The position numbers and the translations under genes were made by a program. The notes under the pieces were generated by a model. It searched no databases. It was given only the letters and a program-made list of their open reading frames with translations, and was not told the origin of the DNA. From NCBI GenBank assembly GCA_025642065.1, contig JAODUP010000522.1, positions 62,001 to 126,000 on the forward strand: a stretch of DNA of 64,000 nt. Reading direction: 5' to 3'. This DNA comes from Paralvinella palmiformis (taxonomy: Eukaryota; Annelida; Polychaeta; Terebellida; Alvinellidae). Below, piece by piece: positions 35,511 to 46,779 of this stretch (the first letter of the stretch is position 1; every line of letters starts with the position of its first letter).

Positions 35511-36494
35511 AAAAGCTTTTACTGGTTTACTGACAATGGTGTATTGGGATTGTCTTTAAACTTGTTGCTGATAATATGCCACATTTAATCTGCCTAATTA
35601 ACTTTCTGCTAGCAAGGGGTTCCTCGACTTTTGCGACGACGCGTAAGCCAAGGCGGTGAAAAGGAGAGTTTTATTTCCACACTTGGAGGCCTATTATTTT
35701 CCGTGCCTTCACTCTCCATATGAATTAGTAGCAACTAGGGCTGACTACTCACAATAACTTTCTAACATCGTACAGAAGAATGTTGATCTAAAGCCAGAAA
35801 CAAGCCTTAAATGTTGCATTGACATTCATCTTCCACTATGAACGTGTGTGATGCCAGACCTAACACGCAAACTGCATAAAACAACACCCTTATTGGACCA
35901 GACTTCGAGAAACCTCTATGTAAACACAGTGTTAATTGCAGGTATGTGTATTAGTTGCTTCTATATTCCGAATTTCGTATTGTACTATTGCGTGAATGTC
36001 CATTCCAAAGGATGTCAGGAAAATAAACATTAAAAACTGCCAATTAGGTCTATGCTGTTCCTGATATCTATCCATAGATAGAAGGAAAGGTCATATTTAT
36101 ATATATGCTTACATAATCATTCATGCATATAATTACGTATTAAATTATTGTGTCTTATCATGTTAAAGAGATCCATATACAGACATGAAATAAATATGTA
36201 ATACATTTTTATCTGTTGCATTCTTTTCTGGAACAGCATATTAGGACCAGTTGGTTAGTGTTTATGATCTGTTCAGTGGTATCAGCGTAATCATTGATAC
36301 GTTACGAGTATATTACATACGTTATTAACACGTGGCATTGTTTTGAGTGAGTGCGTGACCAATAAAATACCCAGTTCCAAGTGGCGTGATATCTGAAGCT
36401 CTATAAATAAGGGGGTAGAGCTAGTGATATTTCTAGTTGTACTCGGGTGTGCCGGCGAAATTTGCTGAAATATTTGGGGAACTTTCTTGACATC
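35511..36494. other. No gene seen; includes the upstream flank of the Tc1 copy
   Basis: No coding frame was recognised. Tc1 terminal inverted repeats would be expected within the last few hundred bases, but I could not match any to the 3' side by eye. Confidence 0.45.
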
Positions 36495-37435
36495 ATGGTC
36501 CGTCATTTTAATAAAGGAATTTATCGACGAGTTCCTGCCATGTAGCGTATAGGTTCCAAACAGAAGGTCATTGTCCAAACTCTTGGGATGGCACATGGGT
36601 GCTTAAGAGAAATCGTGAGACGGGTGTACCCACACCCGGAGCTAAAGCCGGAGGTCCTCGTAAGACAACAGAAAGAGAAGCCCGTTATCTGCTATGTTTG
36701 TGCCGAAATGGGCGTACCAATTCAACAAAAAGCCTTCGTGCTGAATGATTACGGTTCACTAATGCCCATGTATCCAGGATGGTAGTGAATCTGGGATTGA
36801 TCCGTGCAGGTTACTTCACCAGGAGACTTCTGAAGAAACTTTTATTGTTGCAAAGACATTGACAGATGCATATGGATTGGGCTAGAAACAATCTCCGCTG
36901 GCGACCAGGTCATTGGGAGCATATCATCTTCAGTGATGAATCCAGATTCCTGCTTTACCGGATAGATGGTCGTATCCGGGTCCGCAGATATCAACGTGAG
37001 GCCTATAATGAAGATTGCATCCTACCTAGAGTCCAAGCAGGGGGCGGTGGAGTTACCATATGGGGTGCTTTCCACCATGGTGGCAAATGTGACCTTTACA
37101 TCGTCGATGGAAACCTGGATCAGTATCAGTACCTACAGATCCCGGAGGAACGGTTATTGCCATTTGCTTGTCTGATATTTGGGTACAATTTTGTGTACCA
37201 CGATGACAACGCCAGGGCTCACAGAGCGCGCACAGTGGTCAATTTCATGGAAACTGAAGGGATCGCACACATGGAATGGCCAGCAGTGTCTCCGGATATG
37301 AATGGTATAGAGAACTCGTGGTCCAAAGTAACACGCACCATGGATGCCCCTTCAAACCCTGGCAACCGTGATTGACAGCATGCCTCGACGAATACAAGCT
37401 CTCTACGATGCCCGTGGTGGCCATACCTAATATTG
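36495..37435 (+). pseudogene. Tc1/mariner DD34E transposase pseudogene, copy 1
   Basis: A cut-and-paste transposase. The ATG at 36495 opens a helix-turn-helix region (VRHFNKGIYRRV; QKVIVQTLGMAHGCLREIV) interrupted by TAG at 36543. A frameshift near 36610 leads to RETGVPTPGAKAGGPRKTTE (the hinge GRPRKTT). The same frame then crosses TGA at 36746 and TGA at 36860 into the catalytic part: MDWARNN, IIFSDESRFLLY (first D), YHDDNARAHRA (second D) and SPDMNGIENSWSKV (E). I count 34 residues between the second D and the E. Another frameshift near 37350 leads to IDSMPRRIQALYDARGGHT, the usual C-terminal SMPRR...GG.T. The catalytic triad survives but stops and shifts make the gene dead. Its 3' part from 36675 is inside a tandem duplication. 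Confidence 0.93.
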
Positions 37436-38152
37436 AACTGTGATTGGTGTGCCTGATTGAACACTCTAAATAATCAGAACGTTTGAAGTCGATTTGCTGA
37501 CAAATTCCTGCTTTATTTAATGCATTGCTTAACGACCCCATATGTCGTACATTTAGCATTTTGGCAATAATAATCATATTTCATTATATTCACCATGATC
37601 CAGAATACCCATAGTCTTTCAAATCCATCAATATATTCCTCACAGGGTGATTACATCGATACATACATAAAATTCACATATCCTGAAACTTTCGCTGGAA
37701 AAACATAATTCTAAGTAAGAAATAACAAACAATAACATTGTATTACATATTTTCAAATATCAATATGTACTGTTTATATTTGTAATAAAATATTTATCTA
37801 AGTGTTGTACAATGGTAAGTGATCACTGTAAATTGTAAATGCCCGATATTTACTCTGTATGTGAGAGTTTAGGTGTGGGTATTTGTGAGTGTATTTGAAT
37901 GTGTACGTATTCAGGGAGAAACGGTGAGACATATAGTATGTGTGTGGGTTTTATTCGAGGTGAATTAGACACTGAGCTGAGGCCAGAATGGCGACGTTTC
38001 CTGCTGAGACATGTTGAATGTCTCACAACTCCCTAAGTTATCAATCAACAAAAGACGAATCACCTACAGTCTTGGTTTCTGAGAATAAAACACCCAAGTC
38101 AGATCACGGCAGTTGGGAGAATGTTACGTTAATTGCCTAAGCAGTTCTATGT
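36675..38152. repeat. 1478-bp tandem duplication, unit 1
   Basis: The unit starts at GAGAAGCCCGTTATCTGC (36675) and ends at 38152. It repeats immediately at 38153-39630 with a constant offset of 1478. Comparing the two by eye I saw no difference. The unit holds the 3' two thirds of the Tc1 transposase plus about 700 bp of AT-rich flank. The junction shows one base of shared sequence (G), so the breakpoints are not repeats. Confidence 0.95.
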
Positions 38153-38913
38153 GAGAAGCCCGTTATCTGCTATGTTTGTGCCGAAATGGGCGTACCAATT
38201 CAACAAAAAGCCTTCGTGCTGAATGATTACGGTTCACTAATGCCCATGTATCCAGGATGGTAGTGAATCTGGGATTGATCCGTGCAGGTTACTTCACCAG
38301 GAGACTTCTGAAGAAACTTTTATTGTTGCAAAGACATTGACAGATGCATATGGATTGGGCTAGAAACAATCTCCGCTGGCGACCAGGTCATTGGGAGCAT
38401 ATCATCTTCAGTGATGAATCCAGATTCCTGCTTTACCGGATAGATGGTCGTATCCGGGTCCGCAGATATCAACGTGAGGCCTATAATGAAGATTGCATCC
38501 TACCTAGAGTCCAAGCAGGGGGCGGTGGAGTTACCATATGGGGTGCTTTCCACCATGGTGGCAAATGTGACCTTTACATCGTCGATGGAAACCTGGATCA
38601 GTATCAGTACCTACAGATCCCGGAGGAACGGTTATTGCCATTTGCTTGTCTGATATTTGGGTACAATTTTGTGTACCACGATGACAACGCCAGGGCTCAC
38701 AGAGCGCGCACAGTGGTCAATTTCATGGAAACTGAAGGGATCGCACACATGGAATGGCCAGCAGTGTCTCCGGATATGAATGGTATAGAGAACTCGTGGT
38801 CCAAAGTAACACGCACCATGGATGCCCCTTCAAACCCTGGCAACCGTGATTGACAGCATGCCTCGACGAATACAAGCTCTCTACGATGCCCGTGGTGGCC
38901 ATACCTAATATTG
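38153..38913 (+). pseudogene. Tc1/mariner transposase, copy 2 (5' truncated by the duplication boundary)
   Basis: Same sequence as the corresponding part of copy 1, including TGA codons at 38224 and 38338, the DD34E residues and the late frameshift. It lacks the helix-turn-helix start because the duplicated unit begins inside the hinge. Shared stops show that the transposase was already dead when it was duplicated. Confidence 0.93.
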
Positions 38914-39630
38914 AACTGTGATTGGTGTGCCTGATTGAACACTCTAAATAATCAGAACGTTTGAAGTCGATTTGCTGACAAATTCCTGCTTTATTTAATG
39001 CATTGCTTAACGACCCCATATGTCGTACATTTAGCATTTTGGCAATAATAATCATATTTCATTATATTCACCATGATCCAGAATACCCATAGTCTTTCAA
39101 ATCCATCAATATATTCCTCACAGGGTGATTACATCGATACATACATAAAATTCACATATCCTGAAACTTTCGCTGGAAAAACATAATTCTAAGTAAGAAA
39201 TAACAAACAATAACATTGTATTACATATTTTCAAATATCAATATGTACTGTTTATATTTGTAATAAAATATTTATCTAAGTGTTGTACAATGGTAAGTGA
39301 TCACTGTAAATTGTAAATGCCCGATATTTACTCTGTATGTGAGAGTTTAGGTGTGGGTATTTGTGAGTGTATTTGAATGTGTACGTATTCAGGGAGAAAC
39401 GGTGAGACATATAGTATGTGTGTGGGTTTTATTCGAGGTGAATTAGACACTGAGCTGAGGCCAGAATGGCGACGTTTCCTGCTGAGACATGTTGAATGTC
39501 TCACAACTCCCTAAGTTATCAATCAACAAAAGACGAATCACCTACAGTCTTGGTTTCTGAGAATAAAACACCCAAGTCAGATCACGGCAGTTGGGAGAAT
39601 GTTACGTTAATTGCCTAAGCAGTTCTATGT
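38153..39630. repeat. 1478-bp tandem duplication, unit 2
   Basis: The second copy of the unit, in direct orientation, contiguous with the first. After 39630 the sequence becomes unique (GTGTATTTTTTTTCAG). Confidence 0.95.
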
Positions 39631-41805
39631 GTATTTTTTTTCAGTTGCTGCATATTTCTTTAAATCAATACTATACACACTTTATACCCCAATTGCCACA
39701 GTATTTAAAGGTCAGACTGTACATCGGATAGCGTCATTAAGCGACTAGTATGAAAACTGATAATTTAAATGCTATTAACAAATTTCCATCTTTTCTAAAG
39801 CAGGTCACAATATTGTCTTACCTTCGGTGCTGTTAAAGCTATGTATTAACATATTTAAACCATACCTATTGTCTGCTATTCAAACACTTGTAGGAATAAT
39901 AACGTTCTTAAATGTATTTATGACAAGCAGACTAGAGCTTTCCATAAATAATCTACCAAAACATAATATACTGGGATTAGGAAAGATAATTATATTTCCG
40001 GATACTACTAAGGCGAGTTTTATATGCAACCAAAGCTGTTATATAAAACACACCACCTACTTGAACGATGCCCAATACCGCTGCTCGGGAAGCGATGCTG
40101 TGCTTGTATTCCCGAGTTAGGAGTACGTATTATGTATTAAAAGCGTACCGTGTCTGAAACGGTCGTTTAAATGCACAGCTGGAGAACATCTGAACGAGAT
40201 CCCACCAAAGACGTAATTATTGCACGCAATATACAGCTCAATATTCACTTTTCTTCCCAACTACAGTATTATATGTTTAGTAATATGTGCTGGATGATCA
40301 AATACCTCATCAACATAACAATGAGTCATACCTGTGGGAACCATACATAATGAGGAAATATTTATTTCCCCTCAAATACAGCACAAAAGAAAGAATAAAT
40401 AGTACACGATACACAGATAACTAATGCTTAATATGGAAAAGGATAACAATTAATATTAACATTGGATAGTATTATGTAAGTTGTTTCATAATCGCTTTTA
40501 ATCACAAAGTATATGTTCCGTTTCATTACAGAGAGGGATAATGATTTAGTTTTTTTGCGCTTAGCCAGGGATAACTTCTGTAAGAAACAATTGGTGGATA
40601 TCAAGTTCATGTAGTAAAGATGATATAGACATTACTATACTGTATTATGCCATCCTAATAAAACCACGTTCATCTTTTTGAAACAAACATTAACAAAAAC
40701 AAGATAAAGCATACTATCTTATTTAATATATGTTTGTTATTTTGGATAATAAACAGCAGCCGGGCAGTTATTCAATGTTAATAGATGTTAATAGATGTTA
40801 CAGCTACAGGGCGTGTAGTGTCTTTCATCATAACACAACCATATGTTATTAACTCATCTATAAAAAGGTATATTATTTATGTTCCAATAGCCATGACACA
40901 AATGCAAACAATAAAATAAACGATTGTCCTAAATAATCATTCCTGTCTTTTTACAAACTGCGAAGACGACATCAAGGTTACTTAAATAAGAATTGAAACT
41001 AGTAATATGAATTTTGAGTAGCAGTGTGCGTGGGTGTGTGTGTGTAAATGTCTATATGTAAGTGTACGTGGGTGTATGCAATTCTGTGCGTTCGAGTTTA
41101 GTGTGAGAGGGGATTGTCTCTATCCCATTATGGAACTGATTAATATAAATCTACAATTCAAATTAGCAATCGTCTTCGTAAAATAATAATATTTGTAATT
41201 ATTGTAATTCAGCATTTGAGATAACTCTATTGTCGCAACTAAACCTAAAATTTTACAAAGTGACCTATGATCTGCTGCTACTGTTCGTACTTTGGGTAAT
41301 AATGATATTAATACTGCAGTGGATCATCATTGCTTGAACAAATACTCATGTATTAAATGCAACCACCGAAAATTGAGAATGAAGCTTGGGTGTTCAGTAA
41401 AACTGGAACTGGAAGTACACTCTATAATTTGCCACAAATAGAGGAATATTACGTAACAATGCATTCCCATGTTCCAGTATCACAGTATAACAGTCATACA
41501 ATTTCGTTATATCACCAACTGCCTTAGTGTAAATATATAAAATATTAGGTCACAAAACGCTACCTCCTGGTATATAGACATTTAACAATATTATGAACAC
41601 CTTTTTCGTTAGGGTGGCGAGTTAATATGATTGTGGTCTTTTCCATGGCGTCTAGCCTAAGCCATAACAGCATATTTCCTCATTCAAGAGCCTCAGAAAT
41701 ATGACACTGCGCTTACAAATGCACACTCAGGATACGCCACTTATCTGTCTAGGAAAGGAAGAGTAGATTGATTATTAGCGTTACTAAAAAGCAAACCCAG
41801 CCTCT
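39631..41805. other. No gene seen
   Basis: AT-rich. A 97-codon plus-strand frame (39827-40120) has no motif I recognise. TTAATAGATG is repeated in tandem near 40780. A GT-rich stretch is at 41021-41045. Confidence 0.5.
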
Positions 41806-41807
41806 TT

Positions 41808-41990
41808 AGCCTCATGGGTAGAACTATGTGCCCATGACTGTGGTCATGCTGTGTAGCAGGTCGGATGTTCGAATCCCGAGGGTGGCACTAGAGTAAGAAT
41901 CTTTCATCCAGCCAGACAAATGGCATTATTTTCTTCACTGAATATGCCATATGTTGTGAAGTTAAATTTTATAAACCATATGCACATCTT
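41808..41990 (+). mobile_element. tRNA-derived SINE-like element
   Basis: CCTCATGGGTAGAAC resembles a pol III A box. GTTCGAATCCC (about 41870-41880) is a canonical B box about 45 bp further on, embedded in GGTCGGATGTTCGAATCCCG. No complete tRNA cloverleaf can be folded and the acceptor ends pair poorly, so this is a SINE head rather than a tRNA gene. A unique body follows. The 3' end is uncertain; a long (ATT)n array starts 50 bp further on. Confidence 0.6.
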
Positions 41991-42033
41991 TCATTTAAGG
42001 TTGCCAGGCATGTTACTTAACTGCTATTTCGGA

Positions 42034-42036
<3 letters not shown>

Positions 42037-42067
<31 letters not shown>

Positions 42068-42130
42068 ATTACTAATATTATTGTTATTATTATTATTATT
42101 ATTATTAAAAGTAGTAGTAGTAGTAGTAAT
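42037..42130. repeat. (ATT)n then (AGT)n trinucleotide array
   Basis: About 70 bp of ATT units with minor breaks, followed by about six AGT units. Confidence 0.95.
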
Positions 42131-42401
42131 AAATGTTGCTGTTGTTGTTGTTTTGGTTGTAGTAGTAATAGTAGAACAAATAGTAATATGGTTAGTATTA
42201 GTGCAGGTAATGGTCTACTTACAACATACGTAACCTACAACTCTTCGACTTTACGACCGCTAGTACGACTTAAAGTTGATCATAATATAATTACATACTC
42301 TAATATATGTTAGGAATTATAAAAGAAGCCGACATACGACCAGATTAATTGACGATCAGTTGGTTGTAACTAATCAAAGGTGTAAGTCTAAGATTACCTG
42401 T
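42131..42401. other. No gene seen
   Basis: Short stretch between triplet arrays with scattered GTT/AGT triplets; no recognised feature. Confidence 0.5.
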
Positions 42402-42459
42402 AGTAGTAGTAGTAGTAGTAGTGGTACGTTGTTGTAGTAGCAGTAGAAGTAGTAATAAC

Positions 42460-42495
<36 letters not shown>

Positions 42496-42556
42496 ATTAT
42501 ATAGTAGTAGTAGTAGTATTAGTAGTAGAAGTAGTAGCAGTAATAGTAGCAGTAGT
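42402..42556. repeat. Mixed (AGT)n/(ATT)n trinucleotide array beside a SINE tail
   Basis: AGT units, an (ATT)n block (42463-42493), then AGT/AGC units up to the tail of the minus-strand SINE at 42557. Confidence 0.95.
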
Positions 42557-42695
42557 AATGCTGATTGATTAATTGATGATTGATGTTTACGGCCACTTTT
42601 GTGCACAAGGTAGGCTAAATGGGCCGAGCGACTTCCAAAGGTAATGAGACGAAGTGAAAGCGAAACAACCTTCAGATATGCCCACGTCGAATACT
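42557..42695 (-). mobile_element. tRNA-derived SINE, 5'-truncated copy
   Basis: The reverse complement matches 45640-45735 closely: CATATCTGAAGG, then ATTACCTTTGGAAGTCGCTC, GGCCCATTTAGCC, GTGCACAAAAGT and ACATCAATCATC. Only a remnant of the B-box side (TATTCGACGTGGG) is retained. Its 3' tail runs into the AGT array. Confidence 0.8.
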
Positions 42696-43012
42696 GATAT
42701 TAAACATTTAGTTAATATTTCCTTAATTACAAAATGATAAATACCGTAAGGTATCTCAAACAGCTTCTAAACTTCTAAAAGTTTGATTAAATAAATAGAT
42801 AAATAAATATATAAATAGTACTAATAATACTAATAATATTACTACTAAATCTTATATCAATAACACTTCTACACAGTGTACGTACTTAGGTGGCACATTT
42901 ATCAGTGTAACTGAACATGATCTAAAGTAATGATGAATTAACATATTAACATGCTAATAAGTCAATCAGTCAGCCAATTACTTAATGTTGTCTGATATAA
43001 CTTCTTTTAATT
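42696..43012. other. No gene seen
   Basis: AT-rich; AAATA and ACTAATA repetition around 42790-42845. Confidence 0.5.
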
Positions 43013-43393
43013 TTAATTTTTAATGCCGAAGACACTATCTAATGTGTGTGCCCGGCTGTTTAAGTACGTGAGTATGTGTATGTATGTGTGATTGTGTGTG
43101 TGTGTGTTTCTGGATATGTGTTTAAGGGTGGGAGTGTTGTCGGCGTAAGGATTTGGGAATATAAACGGAAGAACCTGAACAGATGTGTCCTTGATATAGC
43201 TGTGTGTACAATGATGCATATAACTGGCTAATGACAGTTCTTGACCTTCACCACTAAGTTTTATTGATCTTGGGATTCGGATCAATAACATCGGTTCACA
43301 AAGCATGAAATCCCCACTGGCATTAGCTTGATTGATCAGAACAAATTCAACTTGTGTTATTGACGCCGGATGCGTATTACCTTTGGAGTCCAA
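43013..43393 (-). CDS. Uncharacterised open frame, 126 codons, possible exon
   Basis: A minus-strand frame without ATG at its start (opens after a TAA just upstream of a TTG codon at 43393). Residues 1-90 have protein-like composition, including FVLINQANASGDFMLCEPML and ASYMHHCTHSYIKDTSVQVL. The last ~35 residues are low-complexity, translated from a CA-rich tract. No family was recognised. AT-rich DNA can yield a frame of this length by chance once in a window this size, so it may be spurious. A candidate internal donor (CAG|GTTCTT, minus strand, near 43175) is weak. Confidence 0.25.
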   Translation of the reverse strand: MDSKGNTHPASITQVEFVLINQANASGDFMLCEPMLLIRIPRSIKLSGEGQELSLASYMHHCTHSYIKDTSVQVLPFIFPNPYADNTPTLKHISRNTHTHNHTYIHILTYLNSRAHTLDSVFGIKN

Positions 43394-44559
43394 TATTTCC
43401 TTTTAGAAGTAATTAATGAAATCTGAATGCTAAACAGTTGATCGCAGAAAAAACATGCATGTGTTTATATTATGATTCGTGGAGGTGGCAGTATATTTAT
43501 TATCCAATCATTACATAAATTTAGGTATCACGATTGCATTGTATTGTTAATATTAATATTATTATTATTACTATTATTATTATTATTATATTTCGTCCCT
43601 ACTTATTATTTAGAAAACATTGACAACACTAGCATACGAGATTAAGCACGATGTATTTAAACTACTATGCGACATACGGAGTGGCCTTAAATAATTCGAC
43701 ATATTCTGTGGGTACACCATTCCGTAGCAAAGGCATGAATATTTGAATGATAATCCTAAATAGAGCCTAAATATACAACAACATTTGACTAGATAATAAA
43801 GTCCAAACTAAACCAAGCATATAAAACTGTTCAATGATACCATTTAAAGAGACAGCTAATAGTATCGTAATTACATCAATTATTAACAAAACCCCTCGTC
43901 TCTGGCAATAATAAATTACCATCCTGTACCAGTTGCACAATATTTAGAGCAAGCTTTGGTCATGATACATATATTGTTTATTAGCTTAACATATGTTAAC
44001 TGTTACATGTTAGTAATTACTTCTGAATTCCCCATACACAATACTGAGTGTATCATAAAGTGCTAACTATTGGATATATATTCATTTCATATGAATGTCT
44101 GTTCGTATATCATTAAGAAATCGGACGACCAAATCTGTTAACGTAGTATGCACTATAGAAGAACACATTCATACTCCATTAAATGTTATCCATCACGTGT
44201 CTCTATGTGCTTTTAGACCGGACTATTGTTTGTGCCTGGAAAAAAAGTGCTAAACATGGTACTTCTGAATGAAACACGAAGTATATCGAAACTTTAATTA
44301 GAAGAGGGGCTCTTACTCTAACGTACACCCCTCCCTGAATGATAATAGTATACAAGCAAATTATACTAACAATTAATAATAATATTTATATATGTATCAT
44401 AACGTATACTGGACTATTAAGTCATTGATAGAATGATTATAGATTACGTTGTTATCTTTGTTATAGAGTGAGGCCTAACGTGTTGTAAGGAAATCATTAT
44501 AGTTCAAAGTTATAGCCCTGTCTTCAGAATATAATAATATTAATAATAATAATTCGTTG
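43394..44559. other. No gene seen; short ATT array at 43552-43592
   Basis: AT-rich sequence. A stretch near 44170-44200 is similar to part of the LINE fragment at 28250-28280. No other element was recognised. Confidence 0.45.
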
Positions 44560-45080
44560 AATCTTGGCTAGAGACGTTTAAGCACAGTTTCACCAACTGG
44601 GTCATCATAAGTGACAGTATTAGATTGTGGTCGACGGTGTTAAATGTAGCGGATAAATCTAAAAGAACCAAGATGATAGCCTTCTTATCATCAATCATCA
44701 TCAATCATACGGACATATCTGTTTCTGTACTACTGAACGCTCAGTACGCCGATTGTAGGGGTTCGTGTAGCTTACTAATGGTCATATGTTTGATGATTCA
44801 CGACACAACAGCTCGTTTTATCGATTTGGATAGAAAATGAAGATTTTAGATTGCCCTGTTGTTTTTAAGGACCTCTGATTCAAGCCTAGGTTTCGTTAGA
44901 ACAGGTTTTAGCTTGTTTCATATAAGTGGGAAACAGTCCCGAGGGGAGAGATTCATTGACTATAATGGTGAAAGTCGGGAGCAAGATGTCAATCTGAGCT
45001 TTGATCAGCCTGGTTGGCATAGGATACAGAAAACATGTGGCATCTGAGGATTTAATTATTAATTTCCAAATTAACAACCA
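44560..45080 (-). mobile_element. CR1/L2-like LINE RT fragment (fingers)
   Basis: The minus strand reads SSDATCFLYPMPTRLIKAQI, DILLPTFTIIVNESLPSGLF and PTYMKQAK (44886-45077). It continues in other frames as VLKNNRAI, QSAY, SSTETDMSV and ILVLLDLSATFNTVDHNLIL (about 44600-44870). The LLDLSAAFDTVDH box is the RT A-motif with its catalytic D present. It is truncated before the YADD box. An (AAT)-rich stretch follows at 44525-44550. Confidence 0.85.
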
Positions 45081-45557
45081 CGAGGTTTACAGCACAATCA
45101 TGTAATCACTGCGCTGATTAAGAACCATTTAATATCGTATTAGTTGTGATGGCTACAACTAGTTGAAATCAGAACTGTCTATGCTTTAGTTAGGGCAAAC
45201 GCAGTATCTCATCAGTCAAGTAAAATGTCAAATGTAACTATAATTATATCACTGCATCAATAAGAGCAACAAAACTAAATAATAATAATAATAATAATTG
45301 TAAACGTCTATACCATTGTTATAAATCATTGTATTAATATGCTTATGTCGTTTCTATGTAACATACTTTACACACATTTCTAACTCAGCAGGGGAGTCAA
45401 GAAATAGGTGTTCCTTAATTATCCATATTATCGAACTACTACGAAAGTTCTTTTTCATTCTATCCATAATTATCTGGCTTTTATTTATAGAATAATAATT
45501 CATCCTAGGTTATGATTTTATCCGAACACGATTTAACATGATCCATTATTTCACAGG
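45081..45557. other. No gene seen
   Basis: AT-rich; a short (AAT)n run at 45281-45298. Confidence 0.5.
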
Positions 45558-45738
45558 TCGTCTCCGTGTTCTAGTTGGTAGCGTGTTGGACCACATATCT
45601 CTATCACCTAAGTTCGAATCTCGCCATGGGCATATCTGAAGGGTGTTTCATCTTCGACTTCGCTTCGTTACCTTTAGAGGTCGCTCGGCCCATTTAGCCA
45701 ACCATGTGCACAAAAGTAGTCGTAAAACATCAATCATC
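45558..45738 (+). mobile_element. tRNA-derived SINE, most complete copy
   Basis: The head GTCTCCGTGTTCTAGTTGGT carries an A-box-like TCTAGTTGGTAGCG, and AGTTCGAATCTCGCC about 45 bp later is the B box. The head resembles a tRNA but lacks a proper anticodon arm. The body (CATATCTGAAGG... CTCGGCCCATTTAGCC... GTGCACAAAAGT) and the tail ACATCAATCATC are shared with 42557-42695 and partly with 62005-62078. The final TCAATCATC-type tail suggests mobilisation by a LINE whose 3' end has that motif. Confidence 0.85.
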
Positions 45739-45858
45739 TTGCATTATTTCACACAAATACTTATGCATTGGTAACACAATTAACGTACTAACATCTACAT
45801 TGATGCAGCGCCATTTATTTGGCTTGGTACGATAGCTTGAGTAATACAGATAATATAT

Positions 45859-46136
45859 ATGCTGGGTGTTTTTGTGTTTGTTTGTTTGTGTGTGGGTGTG
45901 TGTGAGTGTGTGCGTATTTGTATGTATGTGTGTATGTATGTATGTGCATGTATGTGTGTGTCTATGTGCGTGTATATATGTATGTGCGTATGTGTGTATC
46001 GGTGTGTGTATGTGTGTGTGTATGTATGTGTGTGTATGTGTATGTATATGTGTATGTATTTAGGTATGTGTGTGTGTATGTGTTTTGGTATGTGTATACG
46101 TGTATGCGTGTGTGTGTGTGTGTATGTGTGTGTCTC
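45859..46136. repeat. GT-rich array (GTGT/GTAT mixtures)
   Basis: About 280 bp of TG, TGTA and TGCG units without long pure runs. Three overlapping plus-strand frames of 65-93 codons are low-complexity artefacts. Confidence 0.95.
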
Positions 46137-46779
46137 TTAATACGTATATATGTCTAAGCCGCTTTACATTTCCAAATATAATTAAAACATGGTCTATGCT
46201 CATATAGCAGAAATGCATTCGATATATAAATAAACTATATTATATATTATAAACAGCTTAATGTGGGTTTTATGAACCTACAAACTATTTCTTTACTTGC
46301 TGCAAGTGTTATATAGTTTGGTCAACATATTTCACAGCCTGGTTGCTGATGCTTGGTAAGATGTGTCTCCGTACATTGCCGTGTTGGATTTTGGTACAGT
46401 CAAAAGTGAAAAGGACTCTGATCGCAGCATTCACACTGGTATATACGTTTTGATCAGATCGCTTAGATAGTGTGGTGTTGTTTCATTTAGTATTACATGT
46501 TATCTGTCGGCAGTGCGTGTGGCAAGAATTGTAGCACATTTTTGCATTCGCTGTAGGTAGTTTGCCAGAAGAAACGTTGTAATATATAACAATGCATTGC
46601 CATATTATCGTTGTTGATAATGACAGGACTAGATATATAATTCATCTGCTTCTCCATTCCTAGAGTATCATCCAACTTAATACATACATTTCATACATAC
46701 ACGGAAACATTTGTATGACTGGATCCTGCCTTGATGTGAAGATTCTCAGTTATCTACACATGCTTCTTAGATAAAAATA
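46137..46779. other. No gene seen
   Basis: No recognised element. Confidence 0.5.

Noticed and set aside
36291..36596. 101-codon minus-strand frame
   Set aside because: Antisense to the Tc1 5' region; no independent support.
37219..37577. Minus-strand frames of 81 and 110 codons (and their duplicates at 38697-39055)
   Set aside because: Antisense shadows of the transposase and its flank.
39827..40120. 97-codon plus-strand frame
   Set aside because: No motif, no splice or promoter context; length is within chance for this AT-rich window.
45558..45640. Possible functional tRNA gene
   Set aside because: A and B boxes are present, but acceptor and anticodon arms do not pair and a repeated SINE body follows.
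45859..46157. Plus-strand cysteine-valine-rich frames (up to 93 codons)
   Set aside because: GT/GTAT repeat translated; not a cysteine-rich protein.
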